Shown: positions 1-6,210, counted from the first letter of the stretch. The stretch: 16,946 nt of DNA from an uncultured Azospirillum sp. (GCF_946480385.1 NZ_CAMLJP010000125.1:1-16946); one strand, 5' to 3'. The notes: generated from the letters alone by a model not told the origin. Numbers and translations: made by a program.

Positions 1-169
1 GTTCGCCCCTGCCGAGGCTCAGTCGGCACGAGCCGTCGAGCACCACACAGTAAAATGGCCGCCCCGCCTCCGTCCGCCGGACACGCCAGCAGCCGGCCCC
101 ATAGGTGAGCTTCGAGAAGGAGGCGCTCGGCCGCAGCAGGCTGACCACCTGCGCGAGGGGGTCGACCAT
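1..169 (-). CDS. AraC-family regulator, N-terminal part (runs off the left edge)
   Basis: Only the first 56 codons are present. They begin MVDPLAQVVSLLRPSASFSK and contain the stretch GCWRVRRTEAGRPFYCVVLDG. This matches the start of the N-terminal cupin-like effector domain of AraC-type regulators, whose usual form is DPLAxVxxLLxPxxxxSxxxxGxGxWxVR. The DNA-binding domain would lie outside the window. The ATG (complement of 167-169) is preceded by AGGAG with a 7-nt spacer, which supports this start. The gene is divergent from the dehydrogenase starting at 269, with a 99-bp shared upstream region. In this family that arrangement usually means the regulator controls the neighbour, which is an inference here. 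The family call rests on recognising the motif by eye in a fragment. Confidence 0.7.
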   Translation of the reverse strand, partial: MVDPLAQVVSLLRPSASFSKLTYGAGCWRVRRTEAGRPFYCVVLDGSCRLSLGRGE

Positions 170-268
170 ACTCGGACTCCTGCAAATGAATTCCGGACTT
201 CCGATTGTAGATGGTCCGACTGTCGCGGTCTATCTTCCGCTTCACACCAAATCGGCAGGAGCCATTCC

Positions 269-1009
269 ATGAAAACCATCCTCATCACCGGCTGCTCGTC
301 CGGCTTCGGCCTGGAAACGGCCCGTCATTTCCTCGACTGCGACTGGACGGTCATCGCCACCATGCGCACCCCGCGCGAGGATGTGCTGCCGCGTTCCGAC
401 CGGCTGCGCATCCTCCGCCTCGACGTCACCGATGCGGACAGCATCGGCCGGGCGGTGGAAGAGGCCGGAGCGGTCGATGTGCTGGTCAACAATGCCGGCA
501 TCGGCCTGCTGGGCGCGCTGGAAGGGGTGACGATGGACAGCGTGCGCGGGATCTTCGCGACCAACACCTTCGGCACCATGGCGATGACACAGGCGCTGCT
601 GCCGCAATTCAGGGCGCGGAAGTCGGGGGTCATCGTCAACGTCACCTCCAGCGTGACGCTGAAGCCGCTGCATCTGCTCTCGGTCTATACGGCGAGCAAG
701 GCGGCGGTGAACGCCTTCACCGAATCGCTGGCTCTGGAACTGGAGCCGTTCAATGTGCGGGCGCATCTGGTCCTTCCCGGCCGGGCGCCGGACACCTCTT
801 TCAGCGAGAATGCCCGGTCCCGCATGCGCGACGCCATTCCGGAGGCTTATGCGCCCCTGGCGCAGAGCGTCTTCGCGGCATGGCAGCAGCCGGGTCCGGT
901 CACCACCGCCTCAGATGTCGCGGAAGCGGTGTGGCGTGCGGCGACCGATCCGTCCTGCCCGATGCGCCTTGCCGCCGGAGCGGACGCGGTGGCGCTCGCA
1001 TCGGCCTGA
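269..1009 (+). CDS. Short-chain dehydrogenase/reductase (SDR family)
   Basis: This 246-residue protein is a classical SDR oxidoreductase of normal length using NAD(P)H. Visible motifs are the Rossmann glycine motif TGCSSGFG (residues 7-14), the LDVT strand with its Asp (51-54), NNAG (74-77), the structural Asn in ATNTFG (about 99), the catalytic Ser in VTSS (127-128) and the YxxxK pair YTASK (Tyr140, Lys144). All catalytic residues are intact. The start is supported by AGGAG at 257-261, 7 nt before the ATG. The substrate cannot be read from the sequence. Arg33 near the end of the second strand (TMRTP) may favour NADPH, but this is weak. The gene is divergent from an AraC-type regulator and converges on a LysR gene with only 14 bp between stop codons. 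Either regulator could control it; the AraC gene is the better candidate by position. Confidence 0.9.
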   Translation: MKTILITGCSSGFGLETARHFLDCDWTVIATMRTPREDVLPRSDRLRILRLDVTDADSIGRAVEEAGAVDVLVNNAGIGLLGALEGVTMDSVRGIFATNTFGTMAMTQALLPQFRARKSGVIVNVTSSVTLKPLHLLSVYTASKAAVNAFTESLALELEPFNVRAHLVLPGRAPDTSFSENARSRMRDAIPEAYAPLAQSVFAAWQQPGPVTTASDVAEAVWRAATDPSCPMRLAAGADAVALASA

Positions 1010-1023
1010 GAAGCGCAAGGAGG

Positions 1024-1926
1024 TCAGCCGCTGCTCCGAAGCGCGTCCGCGACGGCGCGCACGGCCGGAGACAGCGGCGCTCCCGCCGCATAATAGAGGT
1101 GGAATCCGGGAAAGCTCGGCGACCAGTCGCTCAAGACCCGCAGCAGTCGGCCATCGTCGATCATCGGTTGCACGACCCGGTCGATGCCGTGCCAGAGGCC
1201 GACGCCGCCGATGGCCGCATTCAGCATGAGGTCGGCGTCGTCCGTGACCAGCGTGCCGCCGACGTCGAGCACCACCGTTTCACCGTCGCGCTCGAAGACC
1301 CAGCGGTAGAGCGCGCCGGCCGGGCCGCTGAGACAGCCGATGCAGCGGTGGCGCACCAGGTCGGCGGGATGGCGCGGGGGCGGATGATCCGCGAAATAGC
1401 CGGGCGAACCGACGACCGCGGCGGTGAACGGCTTGGTCAGTGCCACCGCCACCATGTCCTGCGCCACATCGTTGCCGTACTGGATGCCAAGGTCGAACCC
1501 GTCGGTCAGGTCGCCCGGCCATTCGGCCGTGCGCACGTCCAGCGTCACATGCGGACAGTCGCGGGCCAGCCGCCGGACCGCCGGCTCGACCAGCATCTGG
1601 ATCGCCAGCCGCGGCGCCGCCAACCGCACGGTCCCGACCGGCGCGCCCTCGGGTATGCCGACCGCCGCCACGGCATCGTCCAGCCGCGCCAGCACCGGCC
1701 GCAAATCCTGCAGCAGCTTGGCCCCCGCCTCCGTCACCGTCACCGCCCGCGTGGTCCGGTTCAGCAGCCGCTGGCCGATCCGATCCTCCAGCGCGCGGAG
1801 CGCGTGGCTCAGCGTCGATGGCGTCAGGCCCAGTTCGGCCGCCGCCCGGCGGAAACTGCAGGCTTCCGCCACCGCGACGAAGGCCCGCAGCTCCGCATAT
1901 TCCCCCGGCTTCAGGCGTCTGCGCAT
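1024..1926 (-). CDS. LysR-family transcriptional regulator
   Basis: This 300-residue protein has the standard LysR length and layout. An N-terminal winged helix-turn-helix spans about residues 11-66, with the signature SFRRAAAELGLTPSTLSHAL followed by LEDRIGQRLLNRTTRAVTVT. A periplasmic-binding-protein-like effector domain runs from about residue 90 to the end (GTVRLAAP at the first strand, FDLGIQYG, and the C-terminal SPAVRAVADALRSS). It resembles the subgroup often encoded beside SDR or oxidoreductase genes. The chosen ATG sits about ten residues before the first helix, as usual. Its ribosome binding site is weak (GGTGGGTGA about 10 nt upstream). Transcription converges on the SDR gene and diverges from the cupin gene at 2031. 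The 104-bp LysR-cupin gap could hold a LysR operator, but I saw no clear T-N11-A palindrome there. Confidence 0.9.
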   Translation of the reverse strand: MRRRLKPGEYAELRAFVAVAEACSFRRAAAELGLTPSTLSHALRALEDRIGQRLLNRTTRAVTVTEAGAKLLQDLRPVLARLDDAVAAVGIPEGAPVGTVRLAAPRLAIQMLVEPAVRRLARDCPHVTLDVRTAEWPGDLTDGFDLGIQYGNDVAQDMVAVALTKPFTAAVVGSPGYFADHPPPRHPADLVRHRCIGCLSGPAGALYRWVFERDGETVVLDVGGTLVTDDADLMLNAAIGGVGLWHGIDRVVQPMIDDGRLLRVLSDWSPSFPGFHLYYAAGAPLSPAVRAVADALRSSG

Positions 1927-2030
1927 TGCTGAATGTCACCCACCATGCTGTTGAACCGCTGCCGCCTTATGCAGAAGCCCGGCCGATACTAGCTGAGGTG
2001 CATCGGACCCACCATTCCAAGGAGGCTCAG

Positions 2031-2396
2031 ATGACCGTCCGCAAATTCGCCGTGACCGACGTTTCGCTGGAGCGTACCCCCGGCCAGCAGGCCGACGTGT
2101 TCGTCGGCAACGCGATCGACCAGCGCCACGGCGCCCCGATCACCATCGGCTACGGCCGCTACGAACCCAACCAGAGCATCGACGAGGAGATTGCCGTCGA
2201 CGACGTGATGGTGGTGCTGGAGGGGCGGGTCTCGGTCGCGTCCGACGCCGGCACGGTCACCGCCGGCCCCGGAGAGATCATCCACATGCCCAAGGGCTCG
2301 TCCGTCACCATCCGCTCGCACGAGCAGGGCGCTCTGACCGCCTACGTCACCCATCCGCACTGGCAGGAAGCGCATCCAGACGCAAAACCGCGCTGA
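2031..2396 (+). CDS. Small cupin protein, EutQ-like
   Basis: This 121-residue single-domain cupin begins MTVRKFAVTDVSLER. The segment DDVMVVLEGRVSV followed by GPGEIIHMPKGSSVTIR is the double-stranded beta-helix core. The overall pattern, including AYVTHPHW near the end, resembles the EutQ-like cupins annotated as ethanolamine-utilisation proteins. The usual metal-binding HxH of cupin motif 1 is absent (YEPNQSIDEEIAV), and motif 2 lacks the final His. The site is therefore unlikely to be a standard metal centre, and an enzymatic role is uncertain. No other eut gene is nearby, so an ethanolamine role is not supported by context. The start is fixed by a strong AAGGAGG at 2019-2025, 5 nt before the ATG; the frame is open much further upstream but only by chance. 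It is divergent from the LysR gene. Confidence 0.8.
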   Translation: MTVRKFAVTDVSLERTPGQQADVFVGNAIDQRHGAPITIGYGRYEPNQSIDEEIAVDDVMVVLEGRVSVASDAGTVTAGPGEIIHMPKGSSVTIRSHEQGALTAYVTHPHWQEAHPDAKPR

Positions 2397-2415
2397 TCGG
2401 GAAAAGGCGCAAGTT

Positions 2416-2431
2416 TGTGGTGCGGCTCACA
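2416..2431 (+). promoter_or_regulatory. CRP-like operator upstream of the 33-residue repeat protein
   Basis: The sequence TGTGG-N6-TCACA differs from the Escherichia coli CRP consensus TGTGA-N6-TCACA at one position. A -10-like TAGGGT starts 21 nt after the site (2453-2458), so the site would be centred near -41.5, as at class II CRP promoters. The predicted start near 2465 leaves a leader of about 47 nt. A small palindrome CCCGG-AAT-CCGGG (2433-2445) lies between the site and the -10. It has no T-tract and so is not a terminator. Confidence 0.7.
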
Positions 2432-2452
2432 TCCCGGAATCCGGGTCTTGGG

Positions 2453-2458
2453 TAGGGT
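2453..2458 (+). promoter_or_regulatory. -10-like hexamer TAGGGT
   Basis: The hexamer TAGGGT keeps the first T, the second A and the last T of TATAAT. It is placed 21 nt after the CRP-like palindrome at 2416-2431. There is no good -35 hexamer, as expected for an activator-dependent promoter. The call depends mainly on the conserved spacing shared with four other promoters in this window. Confidence 0.5.
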
Positions 2459-2511
2459 CTGTCCATCGGCAACACGCCGCATCCCGCGGCCCCGAGACAG
2501 GAGACCAGATC

Positions 2512-3054
2512 ATGATCCGCACCTCCCTGCTGACCGGCTTCGCTTCGCTCGCCCTGTTCGCCGCCCCGGCGATGGCCCAGAACATCTCCGACATCTCCAA
2601 CACCGCGGCCGGCATCGGCAACACCGCCAACCAGAGCGCGCTGGTCATGCAGAAGTCGAAGGGTCCCTTCGCCGGGCCGAACGTCGCCACCGTGTCGAAC
2701 CTCGCCGCCGGCATCGGCAACACGGCCAACCAGGGCGCCTTCGTGAAGCAGCGCAGCGGCGGCGTGTTCGGCGGCGGCTCGGCGGCGACCATCGGCAACA
2801 CCGCCGCCGGCATCGGCAACAACGCCGGCCAGATGGCCACGGTGATGCAGCGCAGCGGCGGCCTGCTGAGCGGCGGCTCGGTCGCCAATGTCGGCAACAC
2901 GGCGGCCGGCATCGGCAACACCGCCTTGCAGAACGGCACCGTGCTACAGCGCTCCGGCGGTCTGCTCGGTCCCTTCAACCACAGCTCCATGCAGAACCTG
3001 TCGGCCGGCGTCGGCAACTTTGCCGGACAGAGCGCCCTGGTCAAGCAGCGCTGA
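2512..3054 (+). CDS. Exported curlin-like repeat protein (five 33-residue repeats)
   Basis: This 180-residue protein has a clear Sec signal peptide (MIRTSLLTGFASLALFAAPAMAQ, cleavage near residue 22-23). The rest is almost entirely repeats with the core N-x2-A-G-I/V-G-N-x-A-x-Q-x5-Q-K/R. The key Asn falls at residues 37, 70, 103, 136 and 169, an exact 33-residue period. Between cores lie Gly/Ser-rich turns such as RSGGVFGGGS. The regular Asn and Gln ladder resembles curlin repeats of bacterial amyloids (Q-x-G-x2-N-x-A-x3-Q), although the spacing is not identical. I infer a beta-solenoid or amyloid subunit exported to the cell surface. There are no cysteines, and the protein ends exactly at the end of a repeat core (ALVKQR). 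The ATG follows a short purine-rich leader (AGACAGGAGACC). A CRP-like promoter lies upstream and a strong terminator downstream, so it is probably monocistronic. Confidence 0.75.
   Translation: MIRTSLLTGFASLALFAAPAMAQNISDISNTAAGIGNTANQSALVMQKSKGPFAGPNVATVSNLAAGIGNTANQGAFVKQRSGGVFGGGSAATIGNTAAGIGNNAGQMATVMQRSGGLLSGGSVANVGNTAAGIGNTALQNGTVLQRSGGLLGPFNHSSMQNLSAGVGNFAGQSALVKQR
2596..3051 (+). repeat. In-frame tandem repeat, 99-nt period (33 codons)
   Basis: Four full units and one 20-codon final unit are visible at the protein level. They start at residues 29, 62, 95, 128 and 161 of the encoded protein. At the DNA level the conserved core is GCCGGCATCGGCAACA with small changes. The period never varies by a codon, which implies selection for register, as in a solenoid. 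This is coding repeat and not a CRISPR array. Confidence 0.85.
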
Positions 3055-3093
3055 CCGCCGCCCCTCTCCTTCCAGGCTTCCTCCCCAGACCTC

Positions 3094-3127
3094 GCTCCGG
3101 CCGGACCCCCGGCCGGAGCTTTCTTTT
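3094..3127 (+). terminator. Intrinsic terminator after the 33-residue repeat gene
   Basis: A perfect 11-bp stem (GCTCCGGCCGG at 3094-3104 pairing with CCGGCCGGAGC at 3109-3119) has a 4-nt loop and is followed by TTTCTTTT (3120-3127). It lies 40 nt after the stop codon of the upstream gene and before the next CRP-like promoter, so it separates the two units. Confidence 0.9.
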
Positions 3128-3172
3128 GCCCGCCTGCCGCCGCCGGAACATTGCCGGAAAAGGCCGGCCAAC

Positions 3173-3188
3173 TGTGGGTCAGCTCACA
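3173..3188 (+). promoter_or_regulatory. CRP-like operator upstream of the second repeat protein
   Basis: The sequence is TGTGG-N6-TCACA, with the same half-sites as at 2416-2431 but a different 6-nt spacer, so it is not a simple duplication. A -10-like TACGCT follows after 21 nt (3210-3215), again giving a centre near -41.5. The predicted leader is about 59 nt to the ATG at 3281. Confidence 0.7.
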
Positions 3189-3209
3189 GAAGCAATCCCG
3201 GCCCTCCAC

Positions 3210-3215
3210 TACGCT
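3210..3215 (+). promoter_or_regulatory. -10-like hexamer TACGCT
   Basis: The hexamer has T, A and final T in the TATAAT positions and sits exactly 21 nt downstream of the CRP-like palindrome at 3173-3188. On its own it would be unremarkable. The fixed spacing is the reason for calling it. Confidence 0.5.
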
Positions 3216-3280
3216 TCCATCAAGAGAACATAGGGGCGCGGAAGCCCGAAGCCTCACCCCCCATCGAAGGAACCCATGCC

Positions 3281-3748
3281 ATGATCCGCAATTTCGTTCT
3301 GGGCGCCCTCGCCACGGCCTTGCTCGCGACCCCCGCCCTGGCGCAGCCCAAAACCGCTGCCGGCCCCGGCCTGCCCTCCATGATGGCCGTTCCCGGCCTG
3401 GTCAACACCAACGTCGCCAACGCCACCAATGTCGGCGCCGGCATCGGCAACTCGGCGCAGCAGCAGGGCGCCGTCTTCCAGGGCGGCAGCGGTGCGCCCA
3501 TCCGCGGCGTCGGCCCGCTGGTCAGCACCAATGTGGGCACAGCCACCAACGTCGCCGCCGGCATCGGCAACAGTGCCGGGCAGAGGCTGCTCGGCTTCCA
3601 GGGCAATGCCCAAGGGAGCGGCGTACAGGTCGGGCTGAATTTCAGCGGCCGCGGGCCTCTGGTCAGCACCAATGTCGGGGTCGGCACCAACGTCACCGCC
3701 GGCCTCGGCAACAACGCCGGCCAATCGCTGACCGGCCTGCGCCGCTGA
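3281..3748 (+). CDS. Exported curlin-like repeat protein (three longer repeats)
   Basis: This 155-residue protein has a signal peptide (MIRNFVLGALATALLATPALAQ) closely resembling that of the gene at 2512. The mature part has three units of the form LVxTNVxxxTNVxAGIGNxAxQ, with the core Asn at residues 57, 97 and 144. Units are spaced 40 and 47 residues apart, longer and less regular than in the upstream paralogue. Linkers are Gly-rich. The core G-I/L-G-N-S/N-A-x-Q is identical in type to that of the 2512 and 5442 proteins, so I treat the three as one family of putative surface fibre subunits. It ends SLTGLRR. The start is supported by GAAGGA at 3265-3270, about 10 nt upstream; an earlier ATG at 3275 is out of frame and stops at once. 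The gene leads a likely operon with 3780 and 4160 (gaps of 31 and 32 bp). Confidence 0.75.
   Translation: MIRNFVLGALATALLATPALAQPKTAAGPGLPSMMAVPGLVNTNVANATNVGAGIGNSAQQQGAVFQGGSGAPIRGVGPLVSTNVGTATNVAAGIGNSAGQRLLGFQGNAQGSGVQVGLNFSGRGPLVSTNVGVGTNVTAGLGNNAGQSLTGLRR
3398..3745 (+). repeat. In-frame repeats, three units of 40-47 codons
   Basis: Three protein-level repeats begin at about residues 39, 79 and 126 with LVNTNV or PLVSTNV and proceed to the AGIGNSA/AGLGNNA core. Identity is highest in the TNV and GNxAxQ blocks, while the Gly-rich linkers vary in length. Confidence 0.75.
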
Positions 3749-3779
3749 TCCCCCACCCCTCCTATCCGGGAGGCCACCG

Positions 3780-4127
3780 ATGCCGAAGCTCCCGATTATC
3801 CTGACCATCGCCGCGCCCGCCCTGCTGTTCGCGGCCCTATCGGCCCCGGTGCAGGCCGGCTCCCTCGCCTGCCAGACGGTCAACGGCAAGACCGTCTGCA
3901 TGCGGGGATCGGGAACGCTGAGCTGCGTGACGCTCGACGGCCAGACCCGCTGCTCCGCCACGCCGTCCGATCCGCGGTCGGAGGTCGTTCCCGATGCGGA
4001 AGCCCGTCTGCTTCCCCGCCCGGTCGCCCCTGACCTGCACAACCTCCTCGACCGCCGGGCCTTCCCGTTCGGCCATCAGGTCCGCTCCCTTGACCTGGAT
4101 GACGACGACGACCCGGATATCGACTGA
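3780..4127 (+). CDS. Small exported protein with four evenly spaced cysteines and an Asp-rich tail
   Basis: I do not recognise a family. The 115-residue product has a signal peptide (MPKLPIILTIAAPALLFAALSAPVQA, cleavage near 26). The mature N-terminus holds two 12-residue units, LACQTVNGKTVC and LSCVTLDGQTRC. They place Cys at residues 31, 40, 49 and 58, an exact 9-residue spacing. Each unit looks like a two-stranded hairpin that a disulfide could close, consistent with life outside the cytoplasm. The tail is acidic (LDLDDDDDPDID), which could bind calcium or be disordered. The start is supported by GGGAGG at 3768-3773. It lies second in the presumed 3281-4420 operon, so it may be co-exported with, or assist, the repeat protein; that is inference. 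Confidence 0.7.
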   Translation: MPKLPIILTIAAPALLFAALSAPVQAGSLACQTVNGKTVCMRGSGTLSCVTLDGQTRCSATPSDPRSEVVPDAEARLLPRPVAPDLHNLLDRRAFPFGHQVRSLDLDDDDDPDID

Positions 4128-4159
4128 TCCCCCACCGCAACCGAACCGGAGACACCTCC

Positions 4160-4420
4160 ATGTCCCGCCTGCTGCCCCTGTCGCTGGCGCTTGCCACCAT
4201 CGCCGCCGCACCGGCCTTCGCCGCGACACCGACCCTGTCCTACACGCGGGCCACCTCGCTCGGCCCGCTGATCCTCCAGCCGGCCCCCGGCATCCCGAAG
4301 CCGCCGCCCTGCCTGACCTGCGGCCGGACGACCCTGCCGGGGATCACGCCGGGTCCGACCTTCGGCGGCGACCGCGCCTTGAACCCACAACCGCTGCCGC
4401 CGAAGGCGATCTTCCGCTGA
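4160..4420 (+). CDS. Small exported Pro-rich protein with CxxC and LNPQPLPP motif
   Basis: This 86-residue product has a signal peptide (MSRLLPLSLALATIAAAPAFA) and a short Pro-rich mature chain. It contains a CLTC pair (Cys51, Cys54) and ALNPQPLPPK near the C-terminus. LNPQPLPP-type tails occur in many small uncharacterised exported bacterial proteins; I know of no assigned function. The CxxC could be redox-active or bind metal, but the chain is too short for a thioredoxin fold. The start follows CGGAG with an 8-nt spacer. It is last in the presumed operon beginning at 3281 and is followed at once by a strong terminator. Confidence 0.65.
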   Translation: MSRLLPLSLALATIAAAPAFAATPTLSYTRATSLGPLILQPAPGIPKPPPCLTCGRTTLPGITPGPTFGGDRALNPQPLPPKAIFR

Positions 4421-4437
4421 TCTCCGACTTTCCGACC

Positions 4438-4470
4438 AAAGGGCGACCGGCCAGCACCGGCCGCCCTTTT
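4438..4470 (+). terminator. Intrinsic terminator after the small secreted-protein operon
   Basis: AAAGGGCGACCGG (4438-4450) pairs with CCGGCCGCCCTTT (4457-4469), a 13-bp stem with one A-C mismatch and a 6-nt loop. It is A-rich at its base on one side and ends in TTTT (4467-4470). It lies 17 nt after the stop at 4420 and separates the operon from the CRP-like gene. Confidence 0.85.
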
Positions 4471-4611
4471 CGTGTCCGCCCTGCGCACGGACGGCGCAGA
4501 CGCGCCAACGACGGCGTACCGCCTTTGACGGAGTAAGACGGTGCGGTTGCCGGCGTACCATTTCCTGGCTGGAGAAGCGGCCCACGATGTCAGCCAGGGG
4601 GAGTGGCGGCC

Positions 4612-5322
4612 ATGACCGCGATACGGATCAACTTCGACAAGGATCTCGTCCTCGCCGGGCATTTCCTGCTCAAGCATCTGGAGCGGGAGGAACGGCAGCG
4701 TCTGGCCAATACCGCTCGGCTGTCCCACCACCCGCGCGGCGCCATGATCTTCCAGAAGGGCGATCCGGGCGACAGCATGATGGCGGTCATCCGCGGCCGG
4801 GTGAAGATCTGCTGCCATTCGATGGACGGCAAGGAGCTGGTGCTGAGCATCATCAACAAGGGCGGCCTGTTCGGCGAGATCGCGCTTCTGGACGGCGAGC
4901 CGCGCACCGCCGACGCGGTGGCGCTGGAGGAGACCGACCTGCTGGTCCTCGACCGCTCGCAGCTGATGCCGGTGCTGACGGCCCGGCCCGATCTGGCCTT
5001 CCGCATCATCGGCGTGCTGTGCAAGCGGCTGCGCACGACCAGCGAGCATCTGGAGGACACGCTTTTCCTGGAAGCGCCCTCCCGCTTCGCCCGCGCCCTG
5101 AAACGGCTGGGCGAGGCCTTCGGCAAGCCGGGACCGCAGGGTCTGCGGCTGGATATCAAGCTGTCGCAGCAGCAGCTTGGCTGCCTCGTCGGCGTCTCGC
5201 GAGAGAGCGTCAACAAGCTGCTGAACGAATGGCAGCGCGCCGGCGTGATCGAAATGGATGCCGGCCATATCGTCATCCGCGACACCCGCGCGCTGGACGA
5301 GATCGGCGAATCCTGCGGCTGA
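4612..5322 (+). CDS. CRP/FNR-superfamily regulator, CRP-like
   Basis: The 236-residue protein has a cyclic-nucleotide-binding beta-roll (about 15-125), a long dimer helix (about 125-150) and a winged helix-turn-helix (about 165-225). The phosphate-binding cassette FGEIALLDGEPRTADAVA (87-104) keeps the Glu and the PRTA Arg that contact cyclic nucleotide in CRP. The recognition helix SRESVNKLLNEW (196-207) keeps the Arg-Glu pair that reads TGTGA in E. coli CRP, with Lys202 where CRP has Arg185. There is no N-terminal cysteine cluster as in FNR. I chose ATG 4612, 8 nt after GGGGAG; an in-frame GTG at 4603 overlaps that ribosome binding site and is less likely. It sits between two groups of repeat-protein genes that carry CRP-like sites, so it is the natural candidate regulator. 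No such site is visible in front of itself. Confidence 0.9.
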   Translation: MTAIRINFDKDLVLAGHFLLKHLEREERQRLANTARLSHHPRGAMIFQKGDPGDSMMAVIRGRVKICCHSMDGKELVLSIINKGGLFGEIALLDGEPRTADAVALEETDLLVLDRSQLMPVLTARPDLAFRIIGVLCKRLRTTSEHLEDTLFLEAPSRFARALKRLGEAFGKPGPQGLRLDIKLSQQQLGCLVGVSRESVNKLLNEWQRAGVIEMDAGHIVIRDTRALDEIGESCG

Positions 5323-5343
5323 ACCGCCCAATCGACACCGTCC

Positions 5344-5359
5344 TGTGAGCCGCGCCACA
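5344..5359 (+). promoter_or_regulatory. CRP-like operator upstream of the third repeat protein
   Basis: The sequence TGTGA-N6-CCACA has a perfect left half-site and one change on the right. A -10-like TATCCT follows after 22 nt (5382-5387), one base longer than at the other sites. The site is only 22 nt after the stop of the CRP-like gene and 83 nt before the ATG at 5442. Confidence 0.7.
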
Positions 5360-5381
5360 GCGCCCGCTGCCGATGCCGCCC

Positions 5382-5387
5382 TATCCT
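5382..5387 (+). promoter_or_regulatory. -10-like hexamer TATCCT
   Basis: TATCCT matches TATAAT at four of six positions and lies 22 nt after the CRP-like palindrome at 5344-5359. This would put the start near 5394 and give a leader of about 48 nt. Confidence 0.5.
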
Positions 5388-5441
5388 GCTCCCCGTAGTC
5401 GGCCACCAGCCCGGCCGCCGATCCGGAAGGAGCCCATGACG

Positions 5442-6140
5442 ATGTCGCCCCGTACCGCCCTTCTTCCCACGGTCGCCGCCCTGCTGCTGACTGCCGGGAC
5501 GGCCACAGCCCAGGTCACCGGCGGCATCGCCTTTCCGCCCGGCCCGATCCCCGGCGCCGCGATGGCGCAGGCCTTCTCCCAGGCGCCGCGCCTGCCGGTG
5601 TCGGTGAATCCGACACCCCGCGGCGCGCCTCCCGGCGCGATGGTGACCAACCCGTCGGTCCGCCGGTCTTCCGTGAACCAGCAGGCGATCACCCGCATCC
5701 GCGGCGATGCCGGCTATCTCGCCGGCTTCAACAAGGGCCAGCCGCTGGCCGCCAGCCGCCAGCCGCCGGTGCAGCCCGACCCCGGCTTCACCATCATCGA
5801 CGCGCCCTTCATCGTGAACAACTTCAACAGCGCGCTGAACTTCGCCTTCGGCGACGGCAATGTCAGCCAGCAGCAGCTTGGTGACGGCAGCGCCGGCCCG
5901 GTGGAGACCGCTACCCCCGCCCCGGCGGCGCCCGAACCGGCCCCGGCACCCGATCCGGCCGCCCAACCCGCCGGCCCCTCGACGCTGGACATGCTGATGC
6001 GCACCGCCGGGCCGCTGCCGCATCTGCCCACGGCGCTGGCCCATGGCGGGGTGCAGTTCAACAACGTGAACACCGTGACCAACACCGCGGTCGGCACGCG
6101 CAACCGCGCGACCCAGACGACCGTCACCGTCCAGCGCTAG
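5442..6140 (+). CDS. Exported protein ending in a curlin-like repeat
   Basis: The 232-residue product has a signal peptide (MSPRTALLPTVAALLLTAGTATAQ). The mature part has a Pro-rich N-terminal third, a central SVNQQAITRIRGDAGYLAGF segment, an Asn-rich stretch with a degenerate repeat core (GDGNVSQQQ, 137-145), a Pro/Ala linker (about 153-180) and a C-terminal core GTRNRATQTTVTVQR (218-232). That last core fits the G-x-x-N-x-A-x-Q-x5-Q pattern of the 2512 and 3281 proteins. It has only two cores, so it may be a minor subunit, cap or nucleator, or an anchor analogous to CsgB; this is inference. The second of two nearby ATGs is chosen because AAGGAG (5427-5432) lies 9 nt before it but only 3 nt before the ATG at 5436. 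It has its own CRP-like promoter. Confidence 0.7.
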   Translation: MSPRTALLPTVAALLLTAGTATAQVTGGIAFPPGPIPGAAMAQAFSQAPRLPVSVNPTPRGAPPGAMVTNPSVRRSSVNQQAITRIRGDAGYLAGFNKGQPLAASRQPPVQPDPGFTIIDAPFIVNNFNSALNFAFGDGNVSQQQLGDGSAGPVETATPAPAAPEPAPAPDPAAQPAGPSTLDMLMRTAGPLPHLPTALAHGGVQFNNVNTVTNTAVGTRNRATQTTVTVQR

Positions 6141-6185
6141 ATCGGATCGCGTAAAATCGGAATCGATTTGGAGCGTAAATCCGAT
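6141..6185. repeat. Nested inverted repeat between convergent genes
   Basis: An outer pair ATCGGAT (6141-6147) and ATCCGAT (6179-6185) encloses a perfect inner hairpin AAATCG-GAAT-CGATTT (6154-6169). It begins directly after the stop codon at 6140 and ends 25 nt before the stop of the minus-strand caspase gene. It is AT-rich compared with its surroundings. It could serve as a bidirectional terminator or be a copy of a small dispersed palindrome; the sequence here cannot decide. Confidence 0.55.
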
Positions 6186-6210
6186 CGCCAAACTTAAAGC
6201 TACAGCGCCG

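Noticed and set aside
2433..2445. Hairpin CCCGG-AAT-CCGGG as a terminator of the cupin gene
   Set aside because: The stem is only 5 bp with no T-tract, and it lies between the CRP-like site and the -10, so it is more likely chance or a promoter element.
2596..3051. A regular repeat array that might be read as CRISPR
   Set aside because: The 99-nt units are in frame inside an exported protein, vary at third positions as coding repeats do, and have no cas gene nearby.
4525..4561. TTGACG (4525) with TACCAT (4556) as a promoter for the CRP-like gene
   Set aside because: The 25-nt spacing is far too long for a sigma-70 promoter, and no better -10 lies 16-18 nt from TTGACG.
4612..5322. Calling the regulator an FNR-type oxygen sensor
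   Set aside because: There is no N-terminal cysteine cluster, the nucleotide-pocket Glu and Arg are conserved, and the nearby palindromes are of TGTGA type and not TTGAT type.
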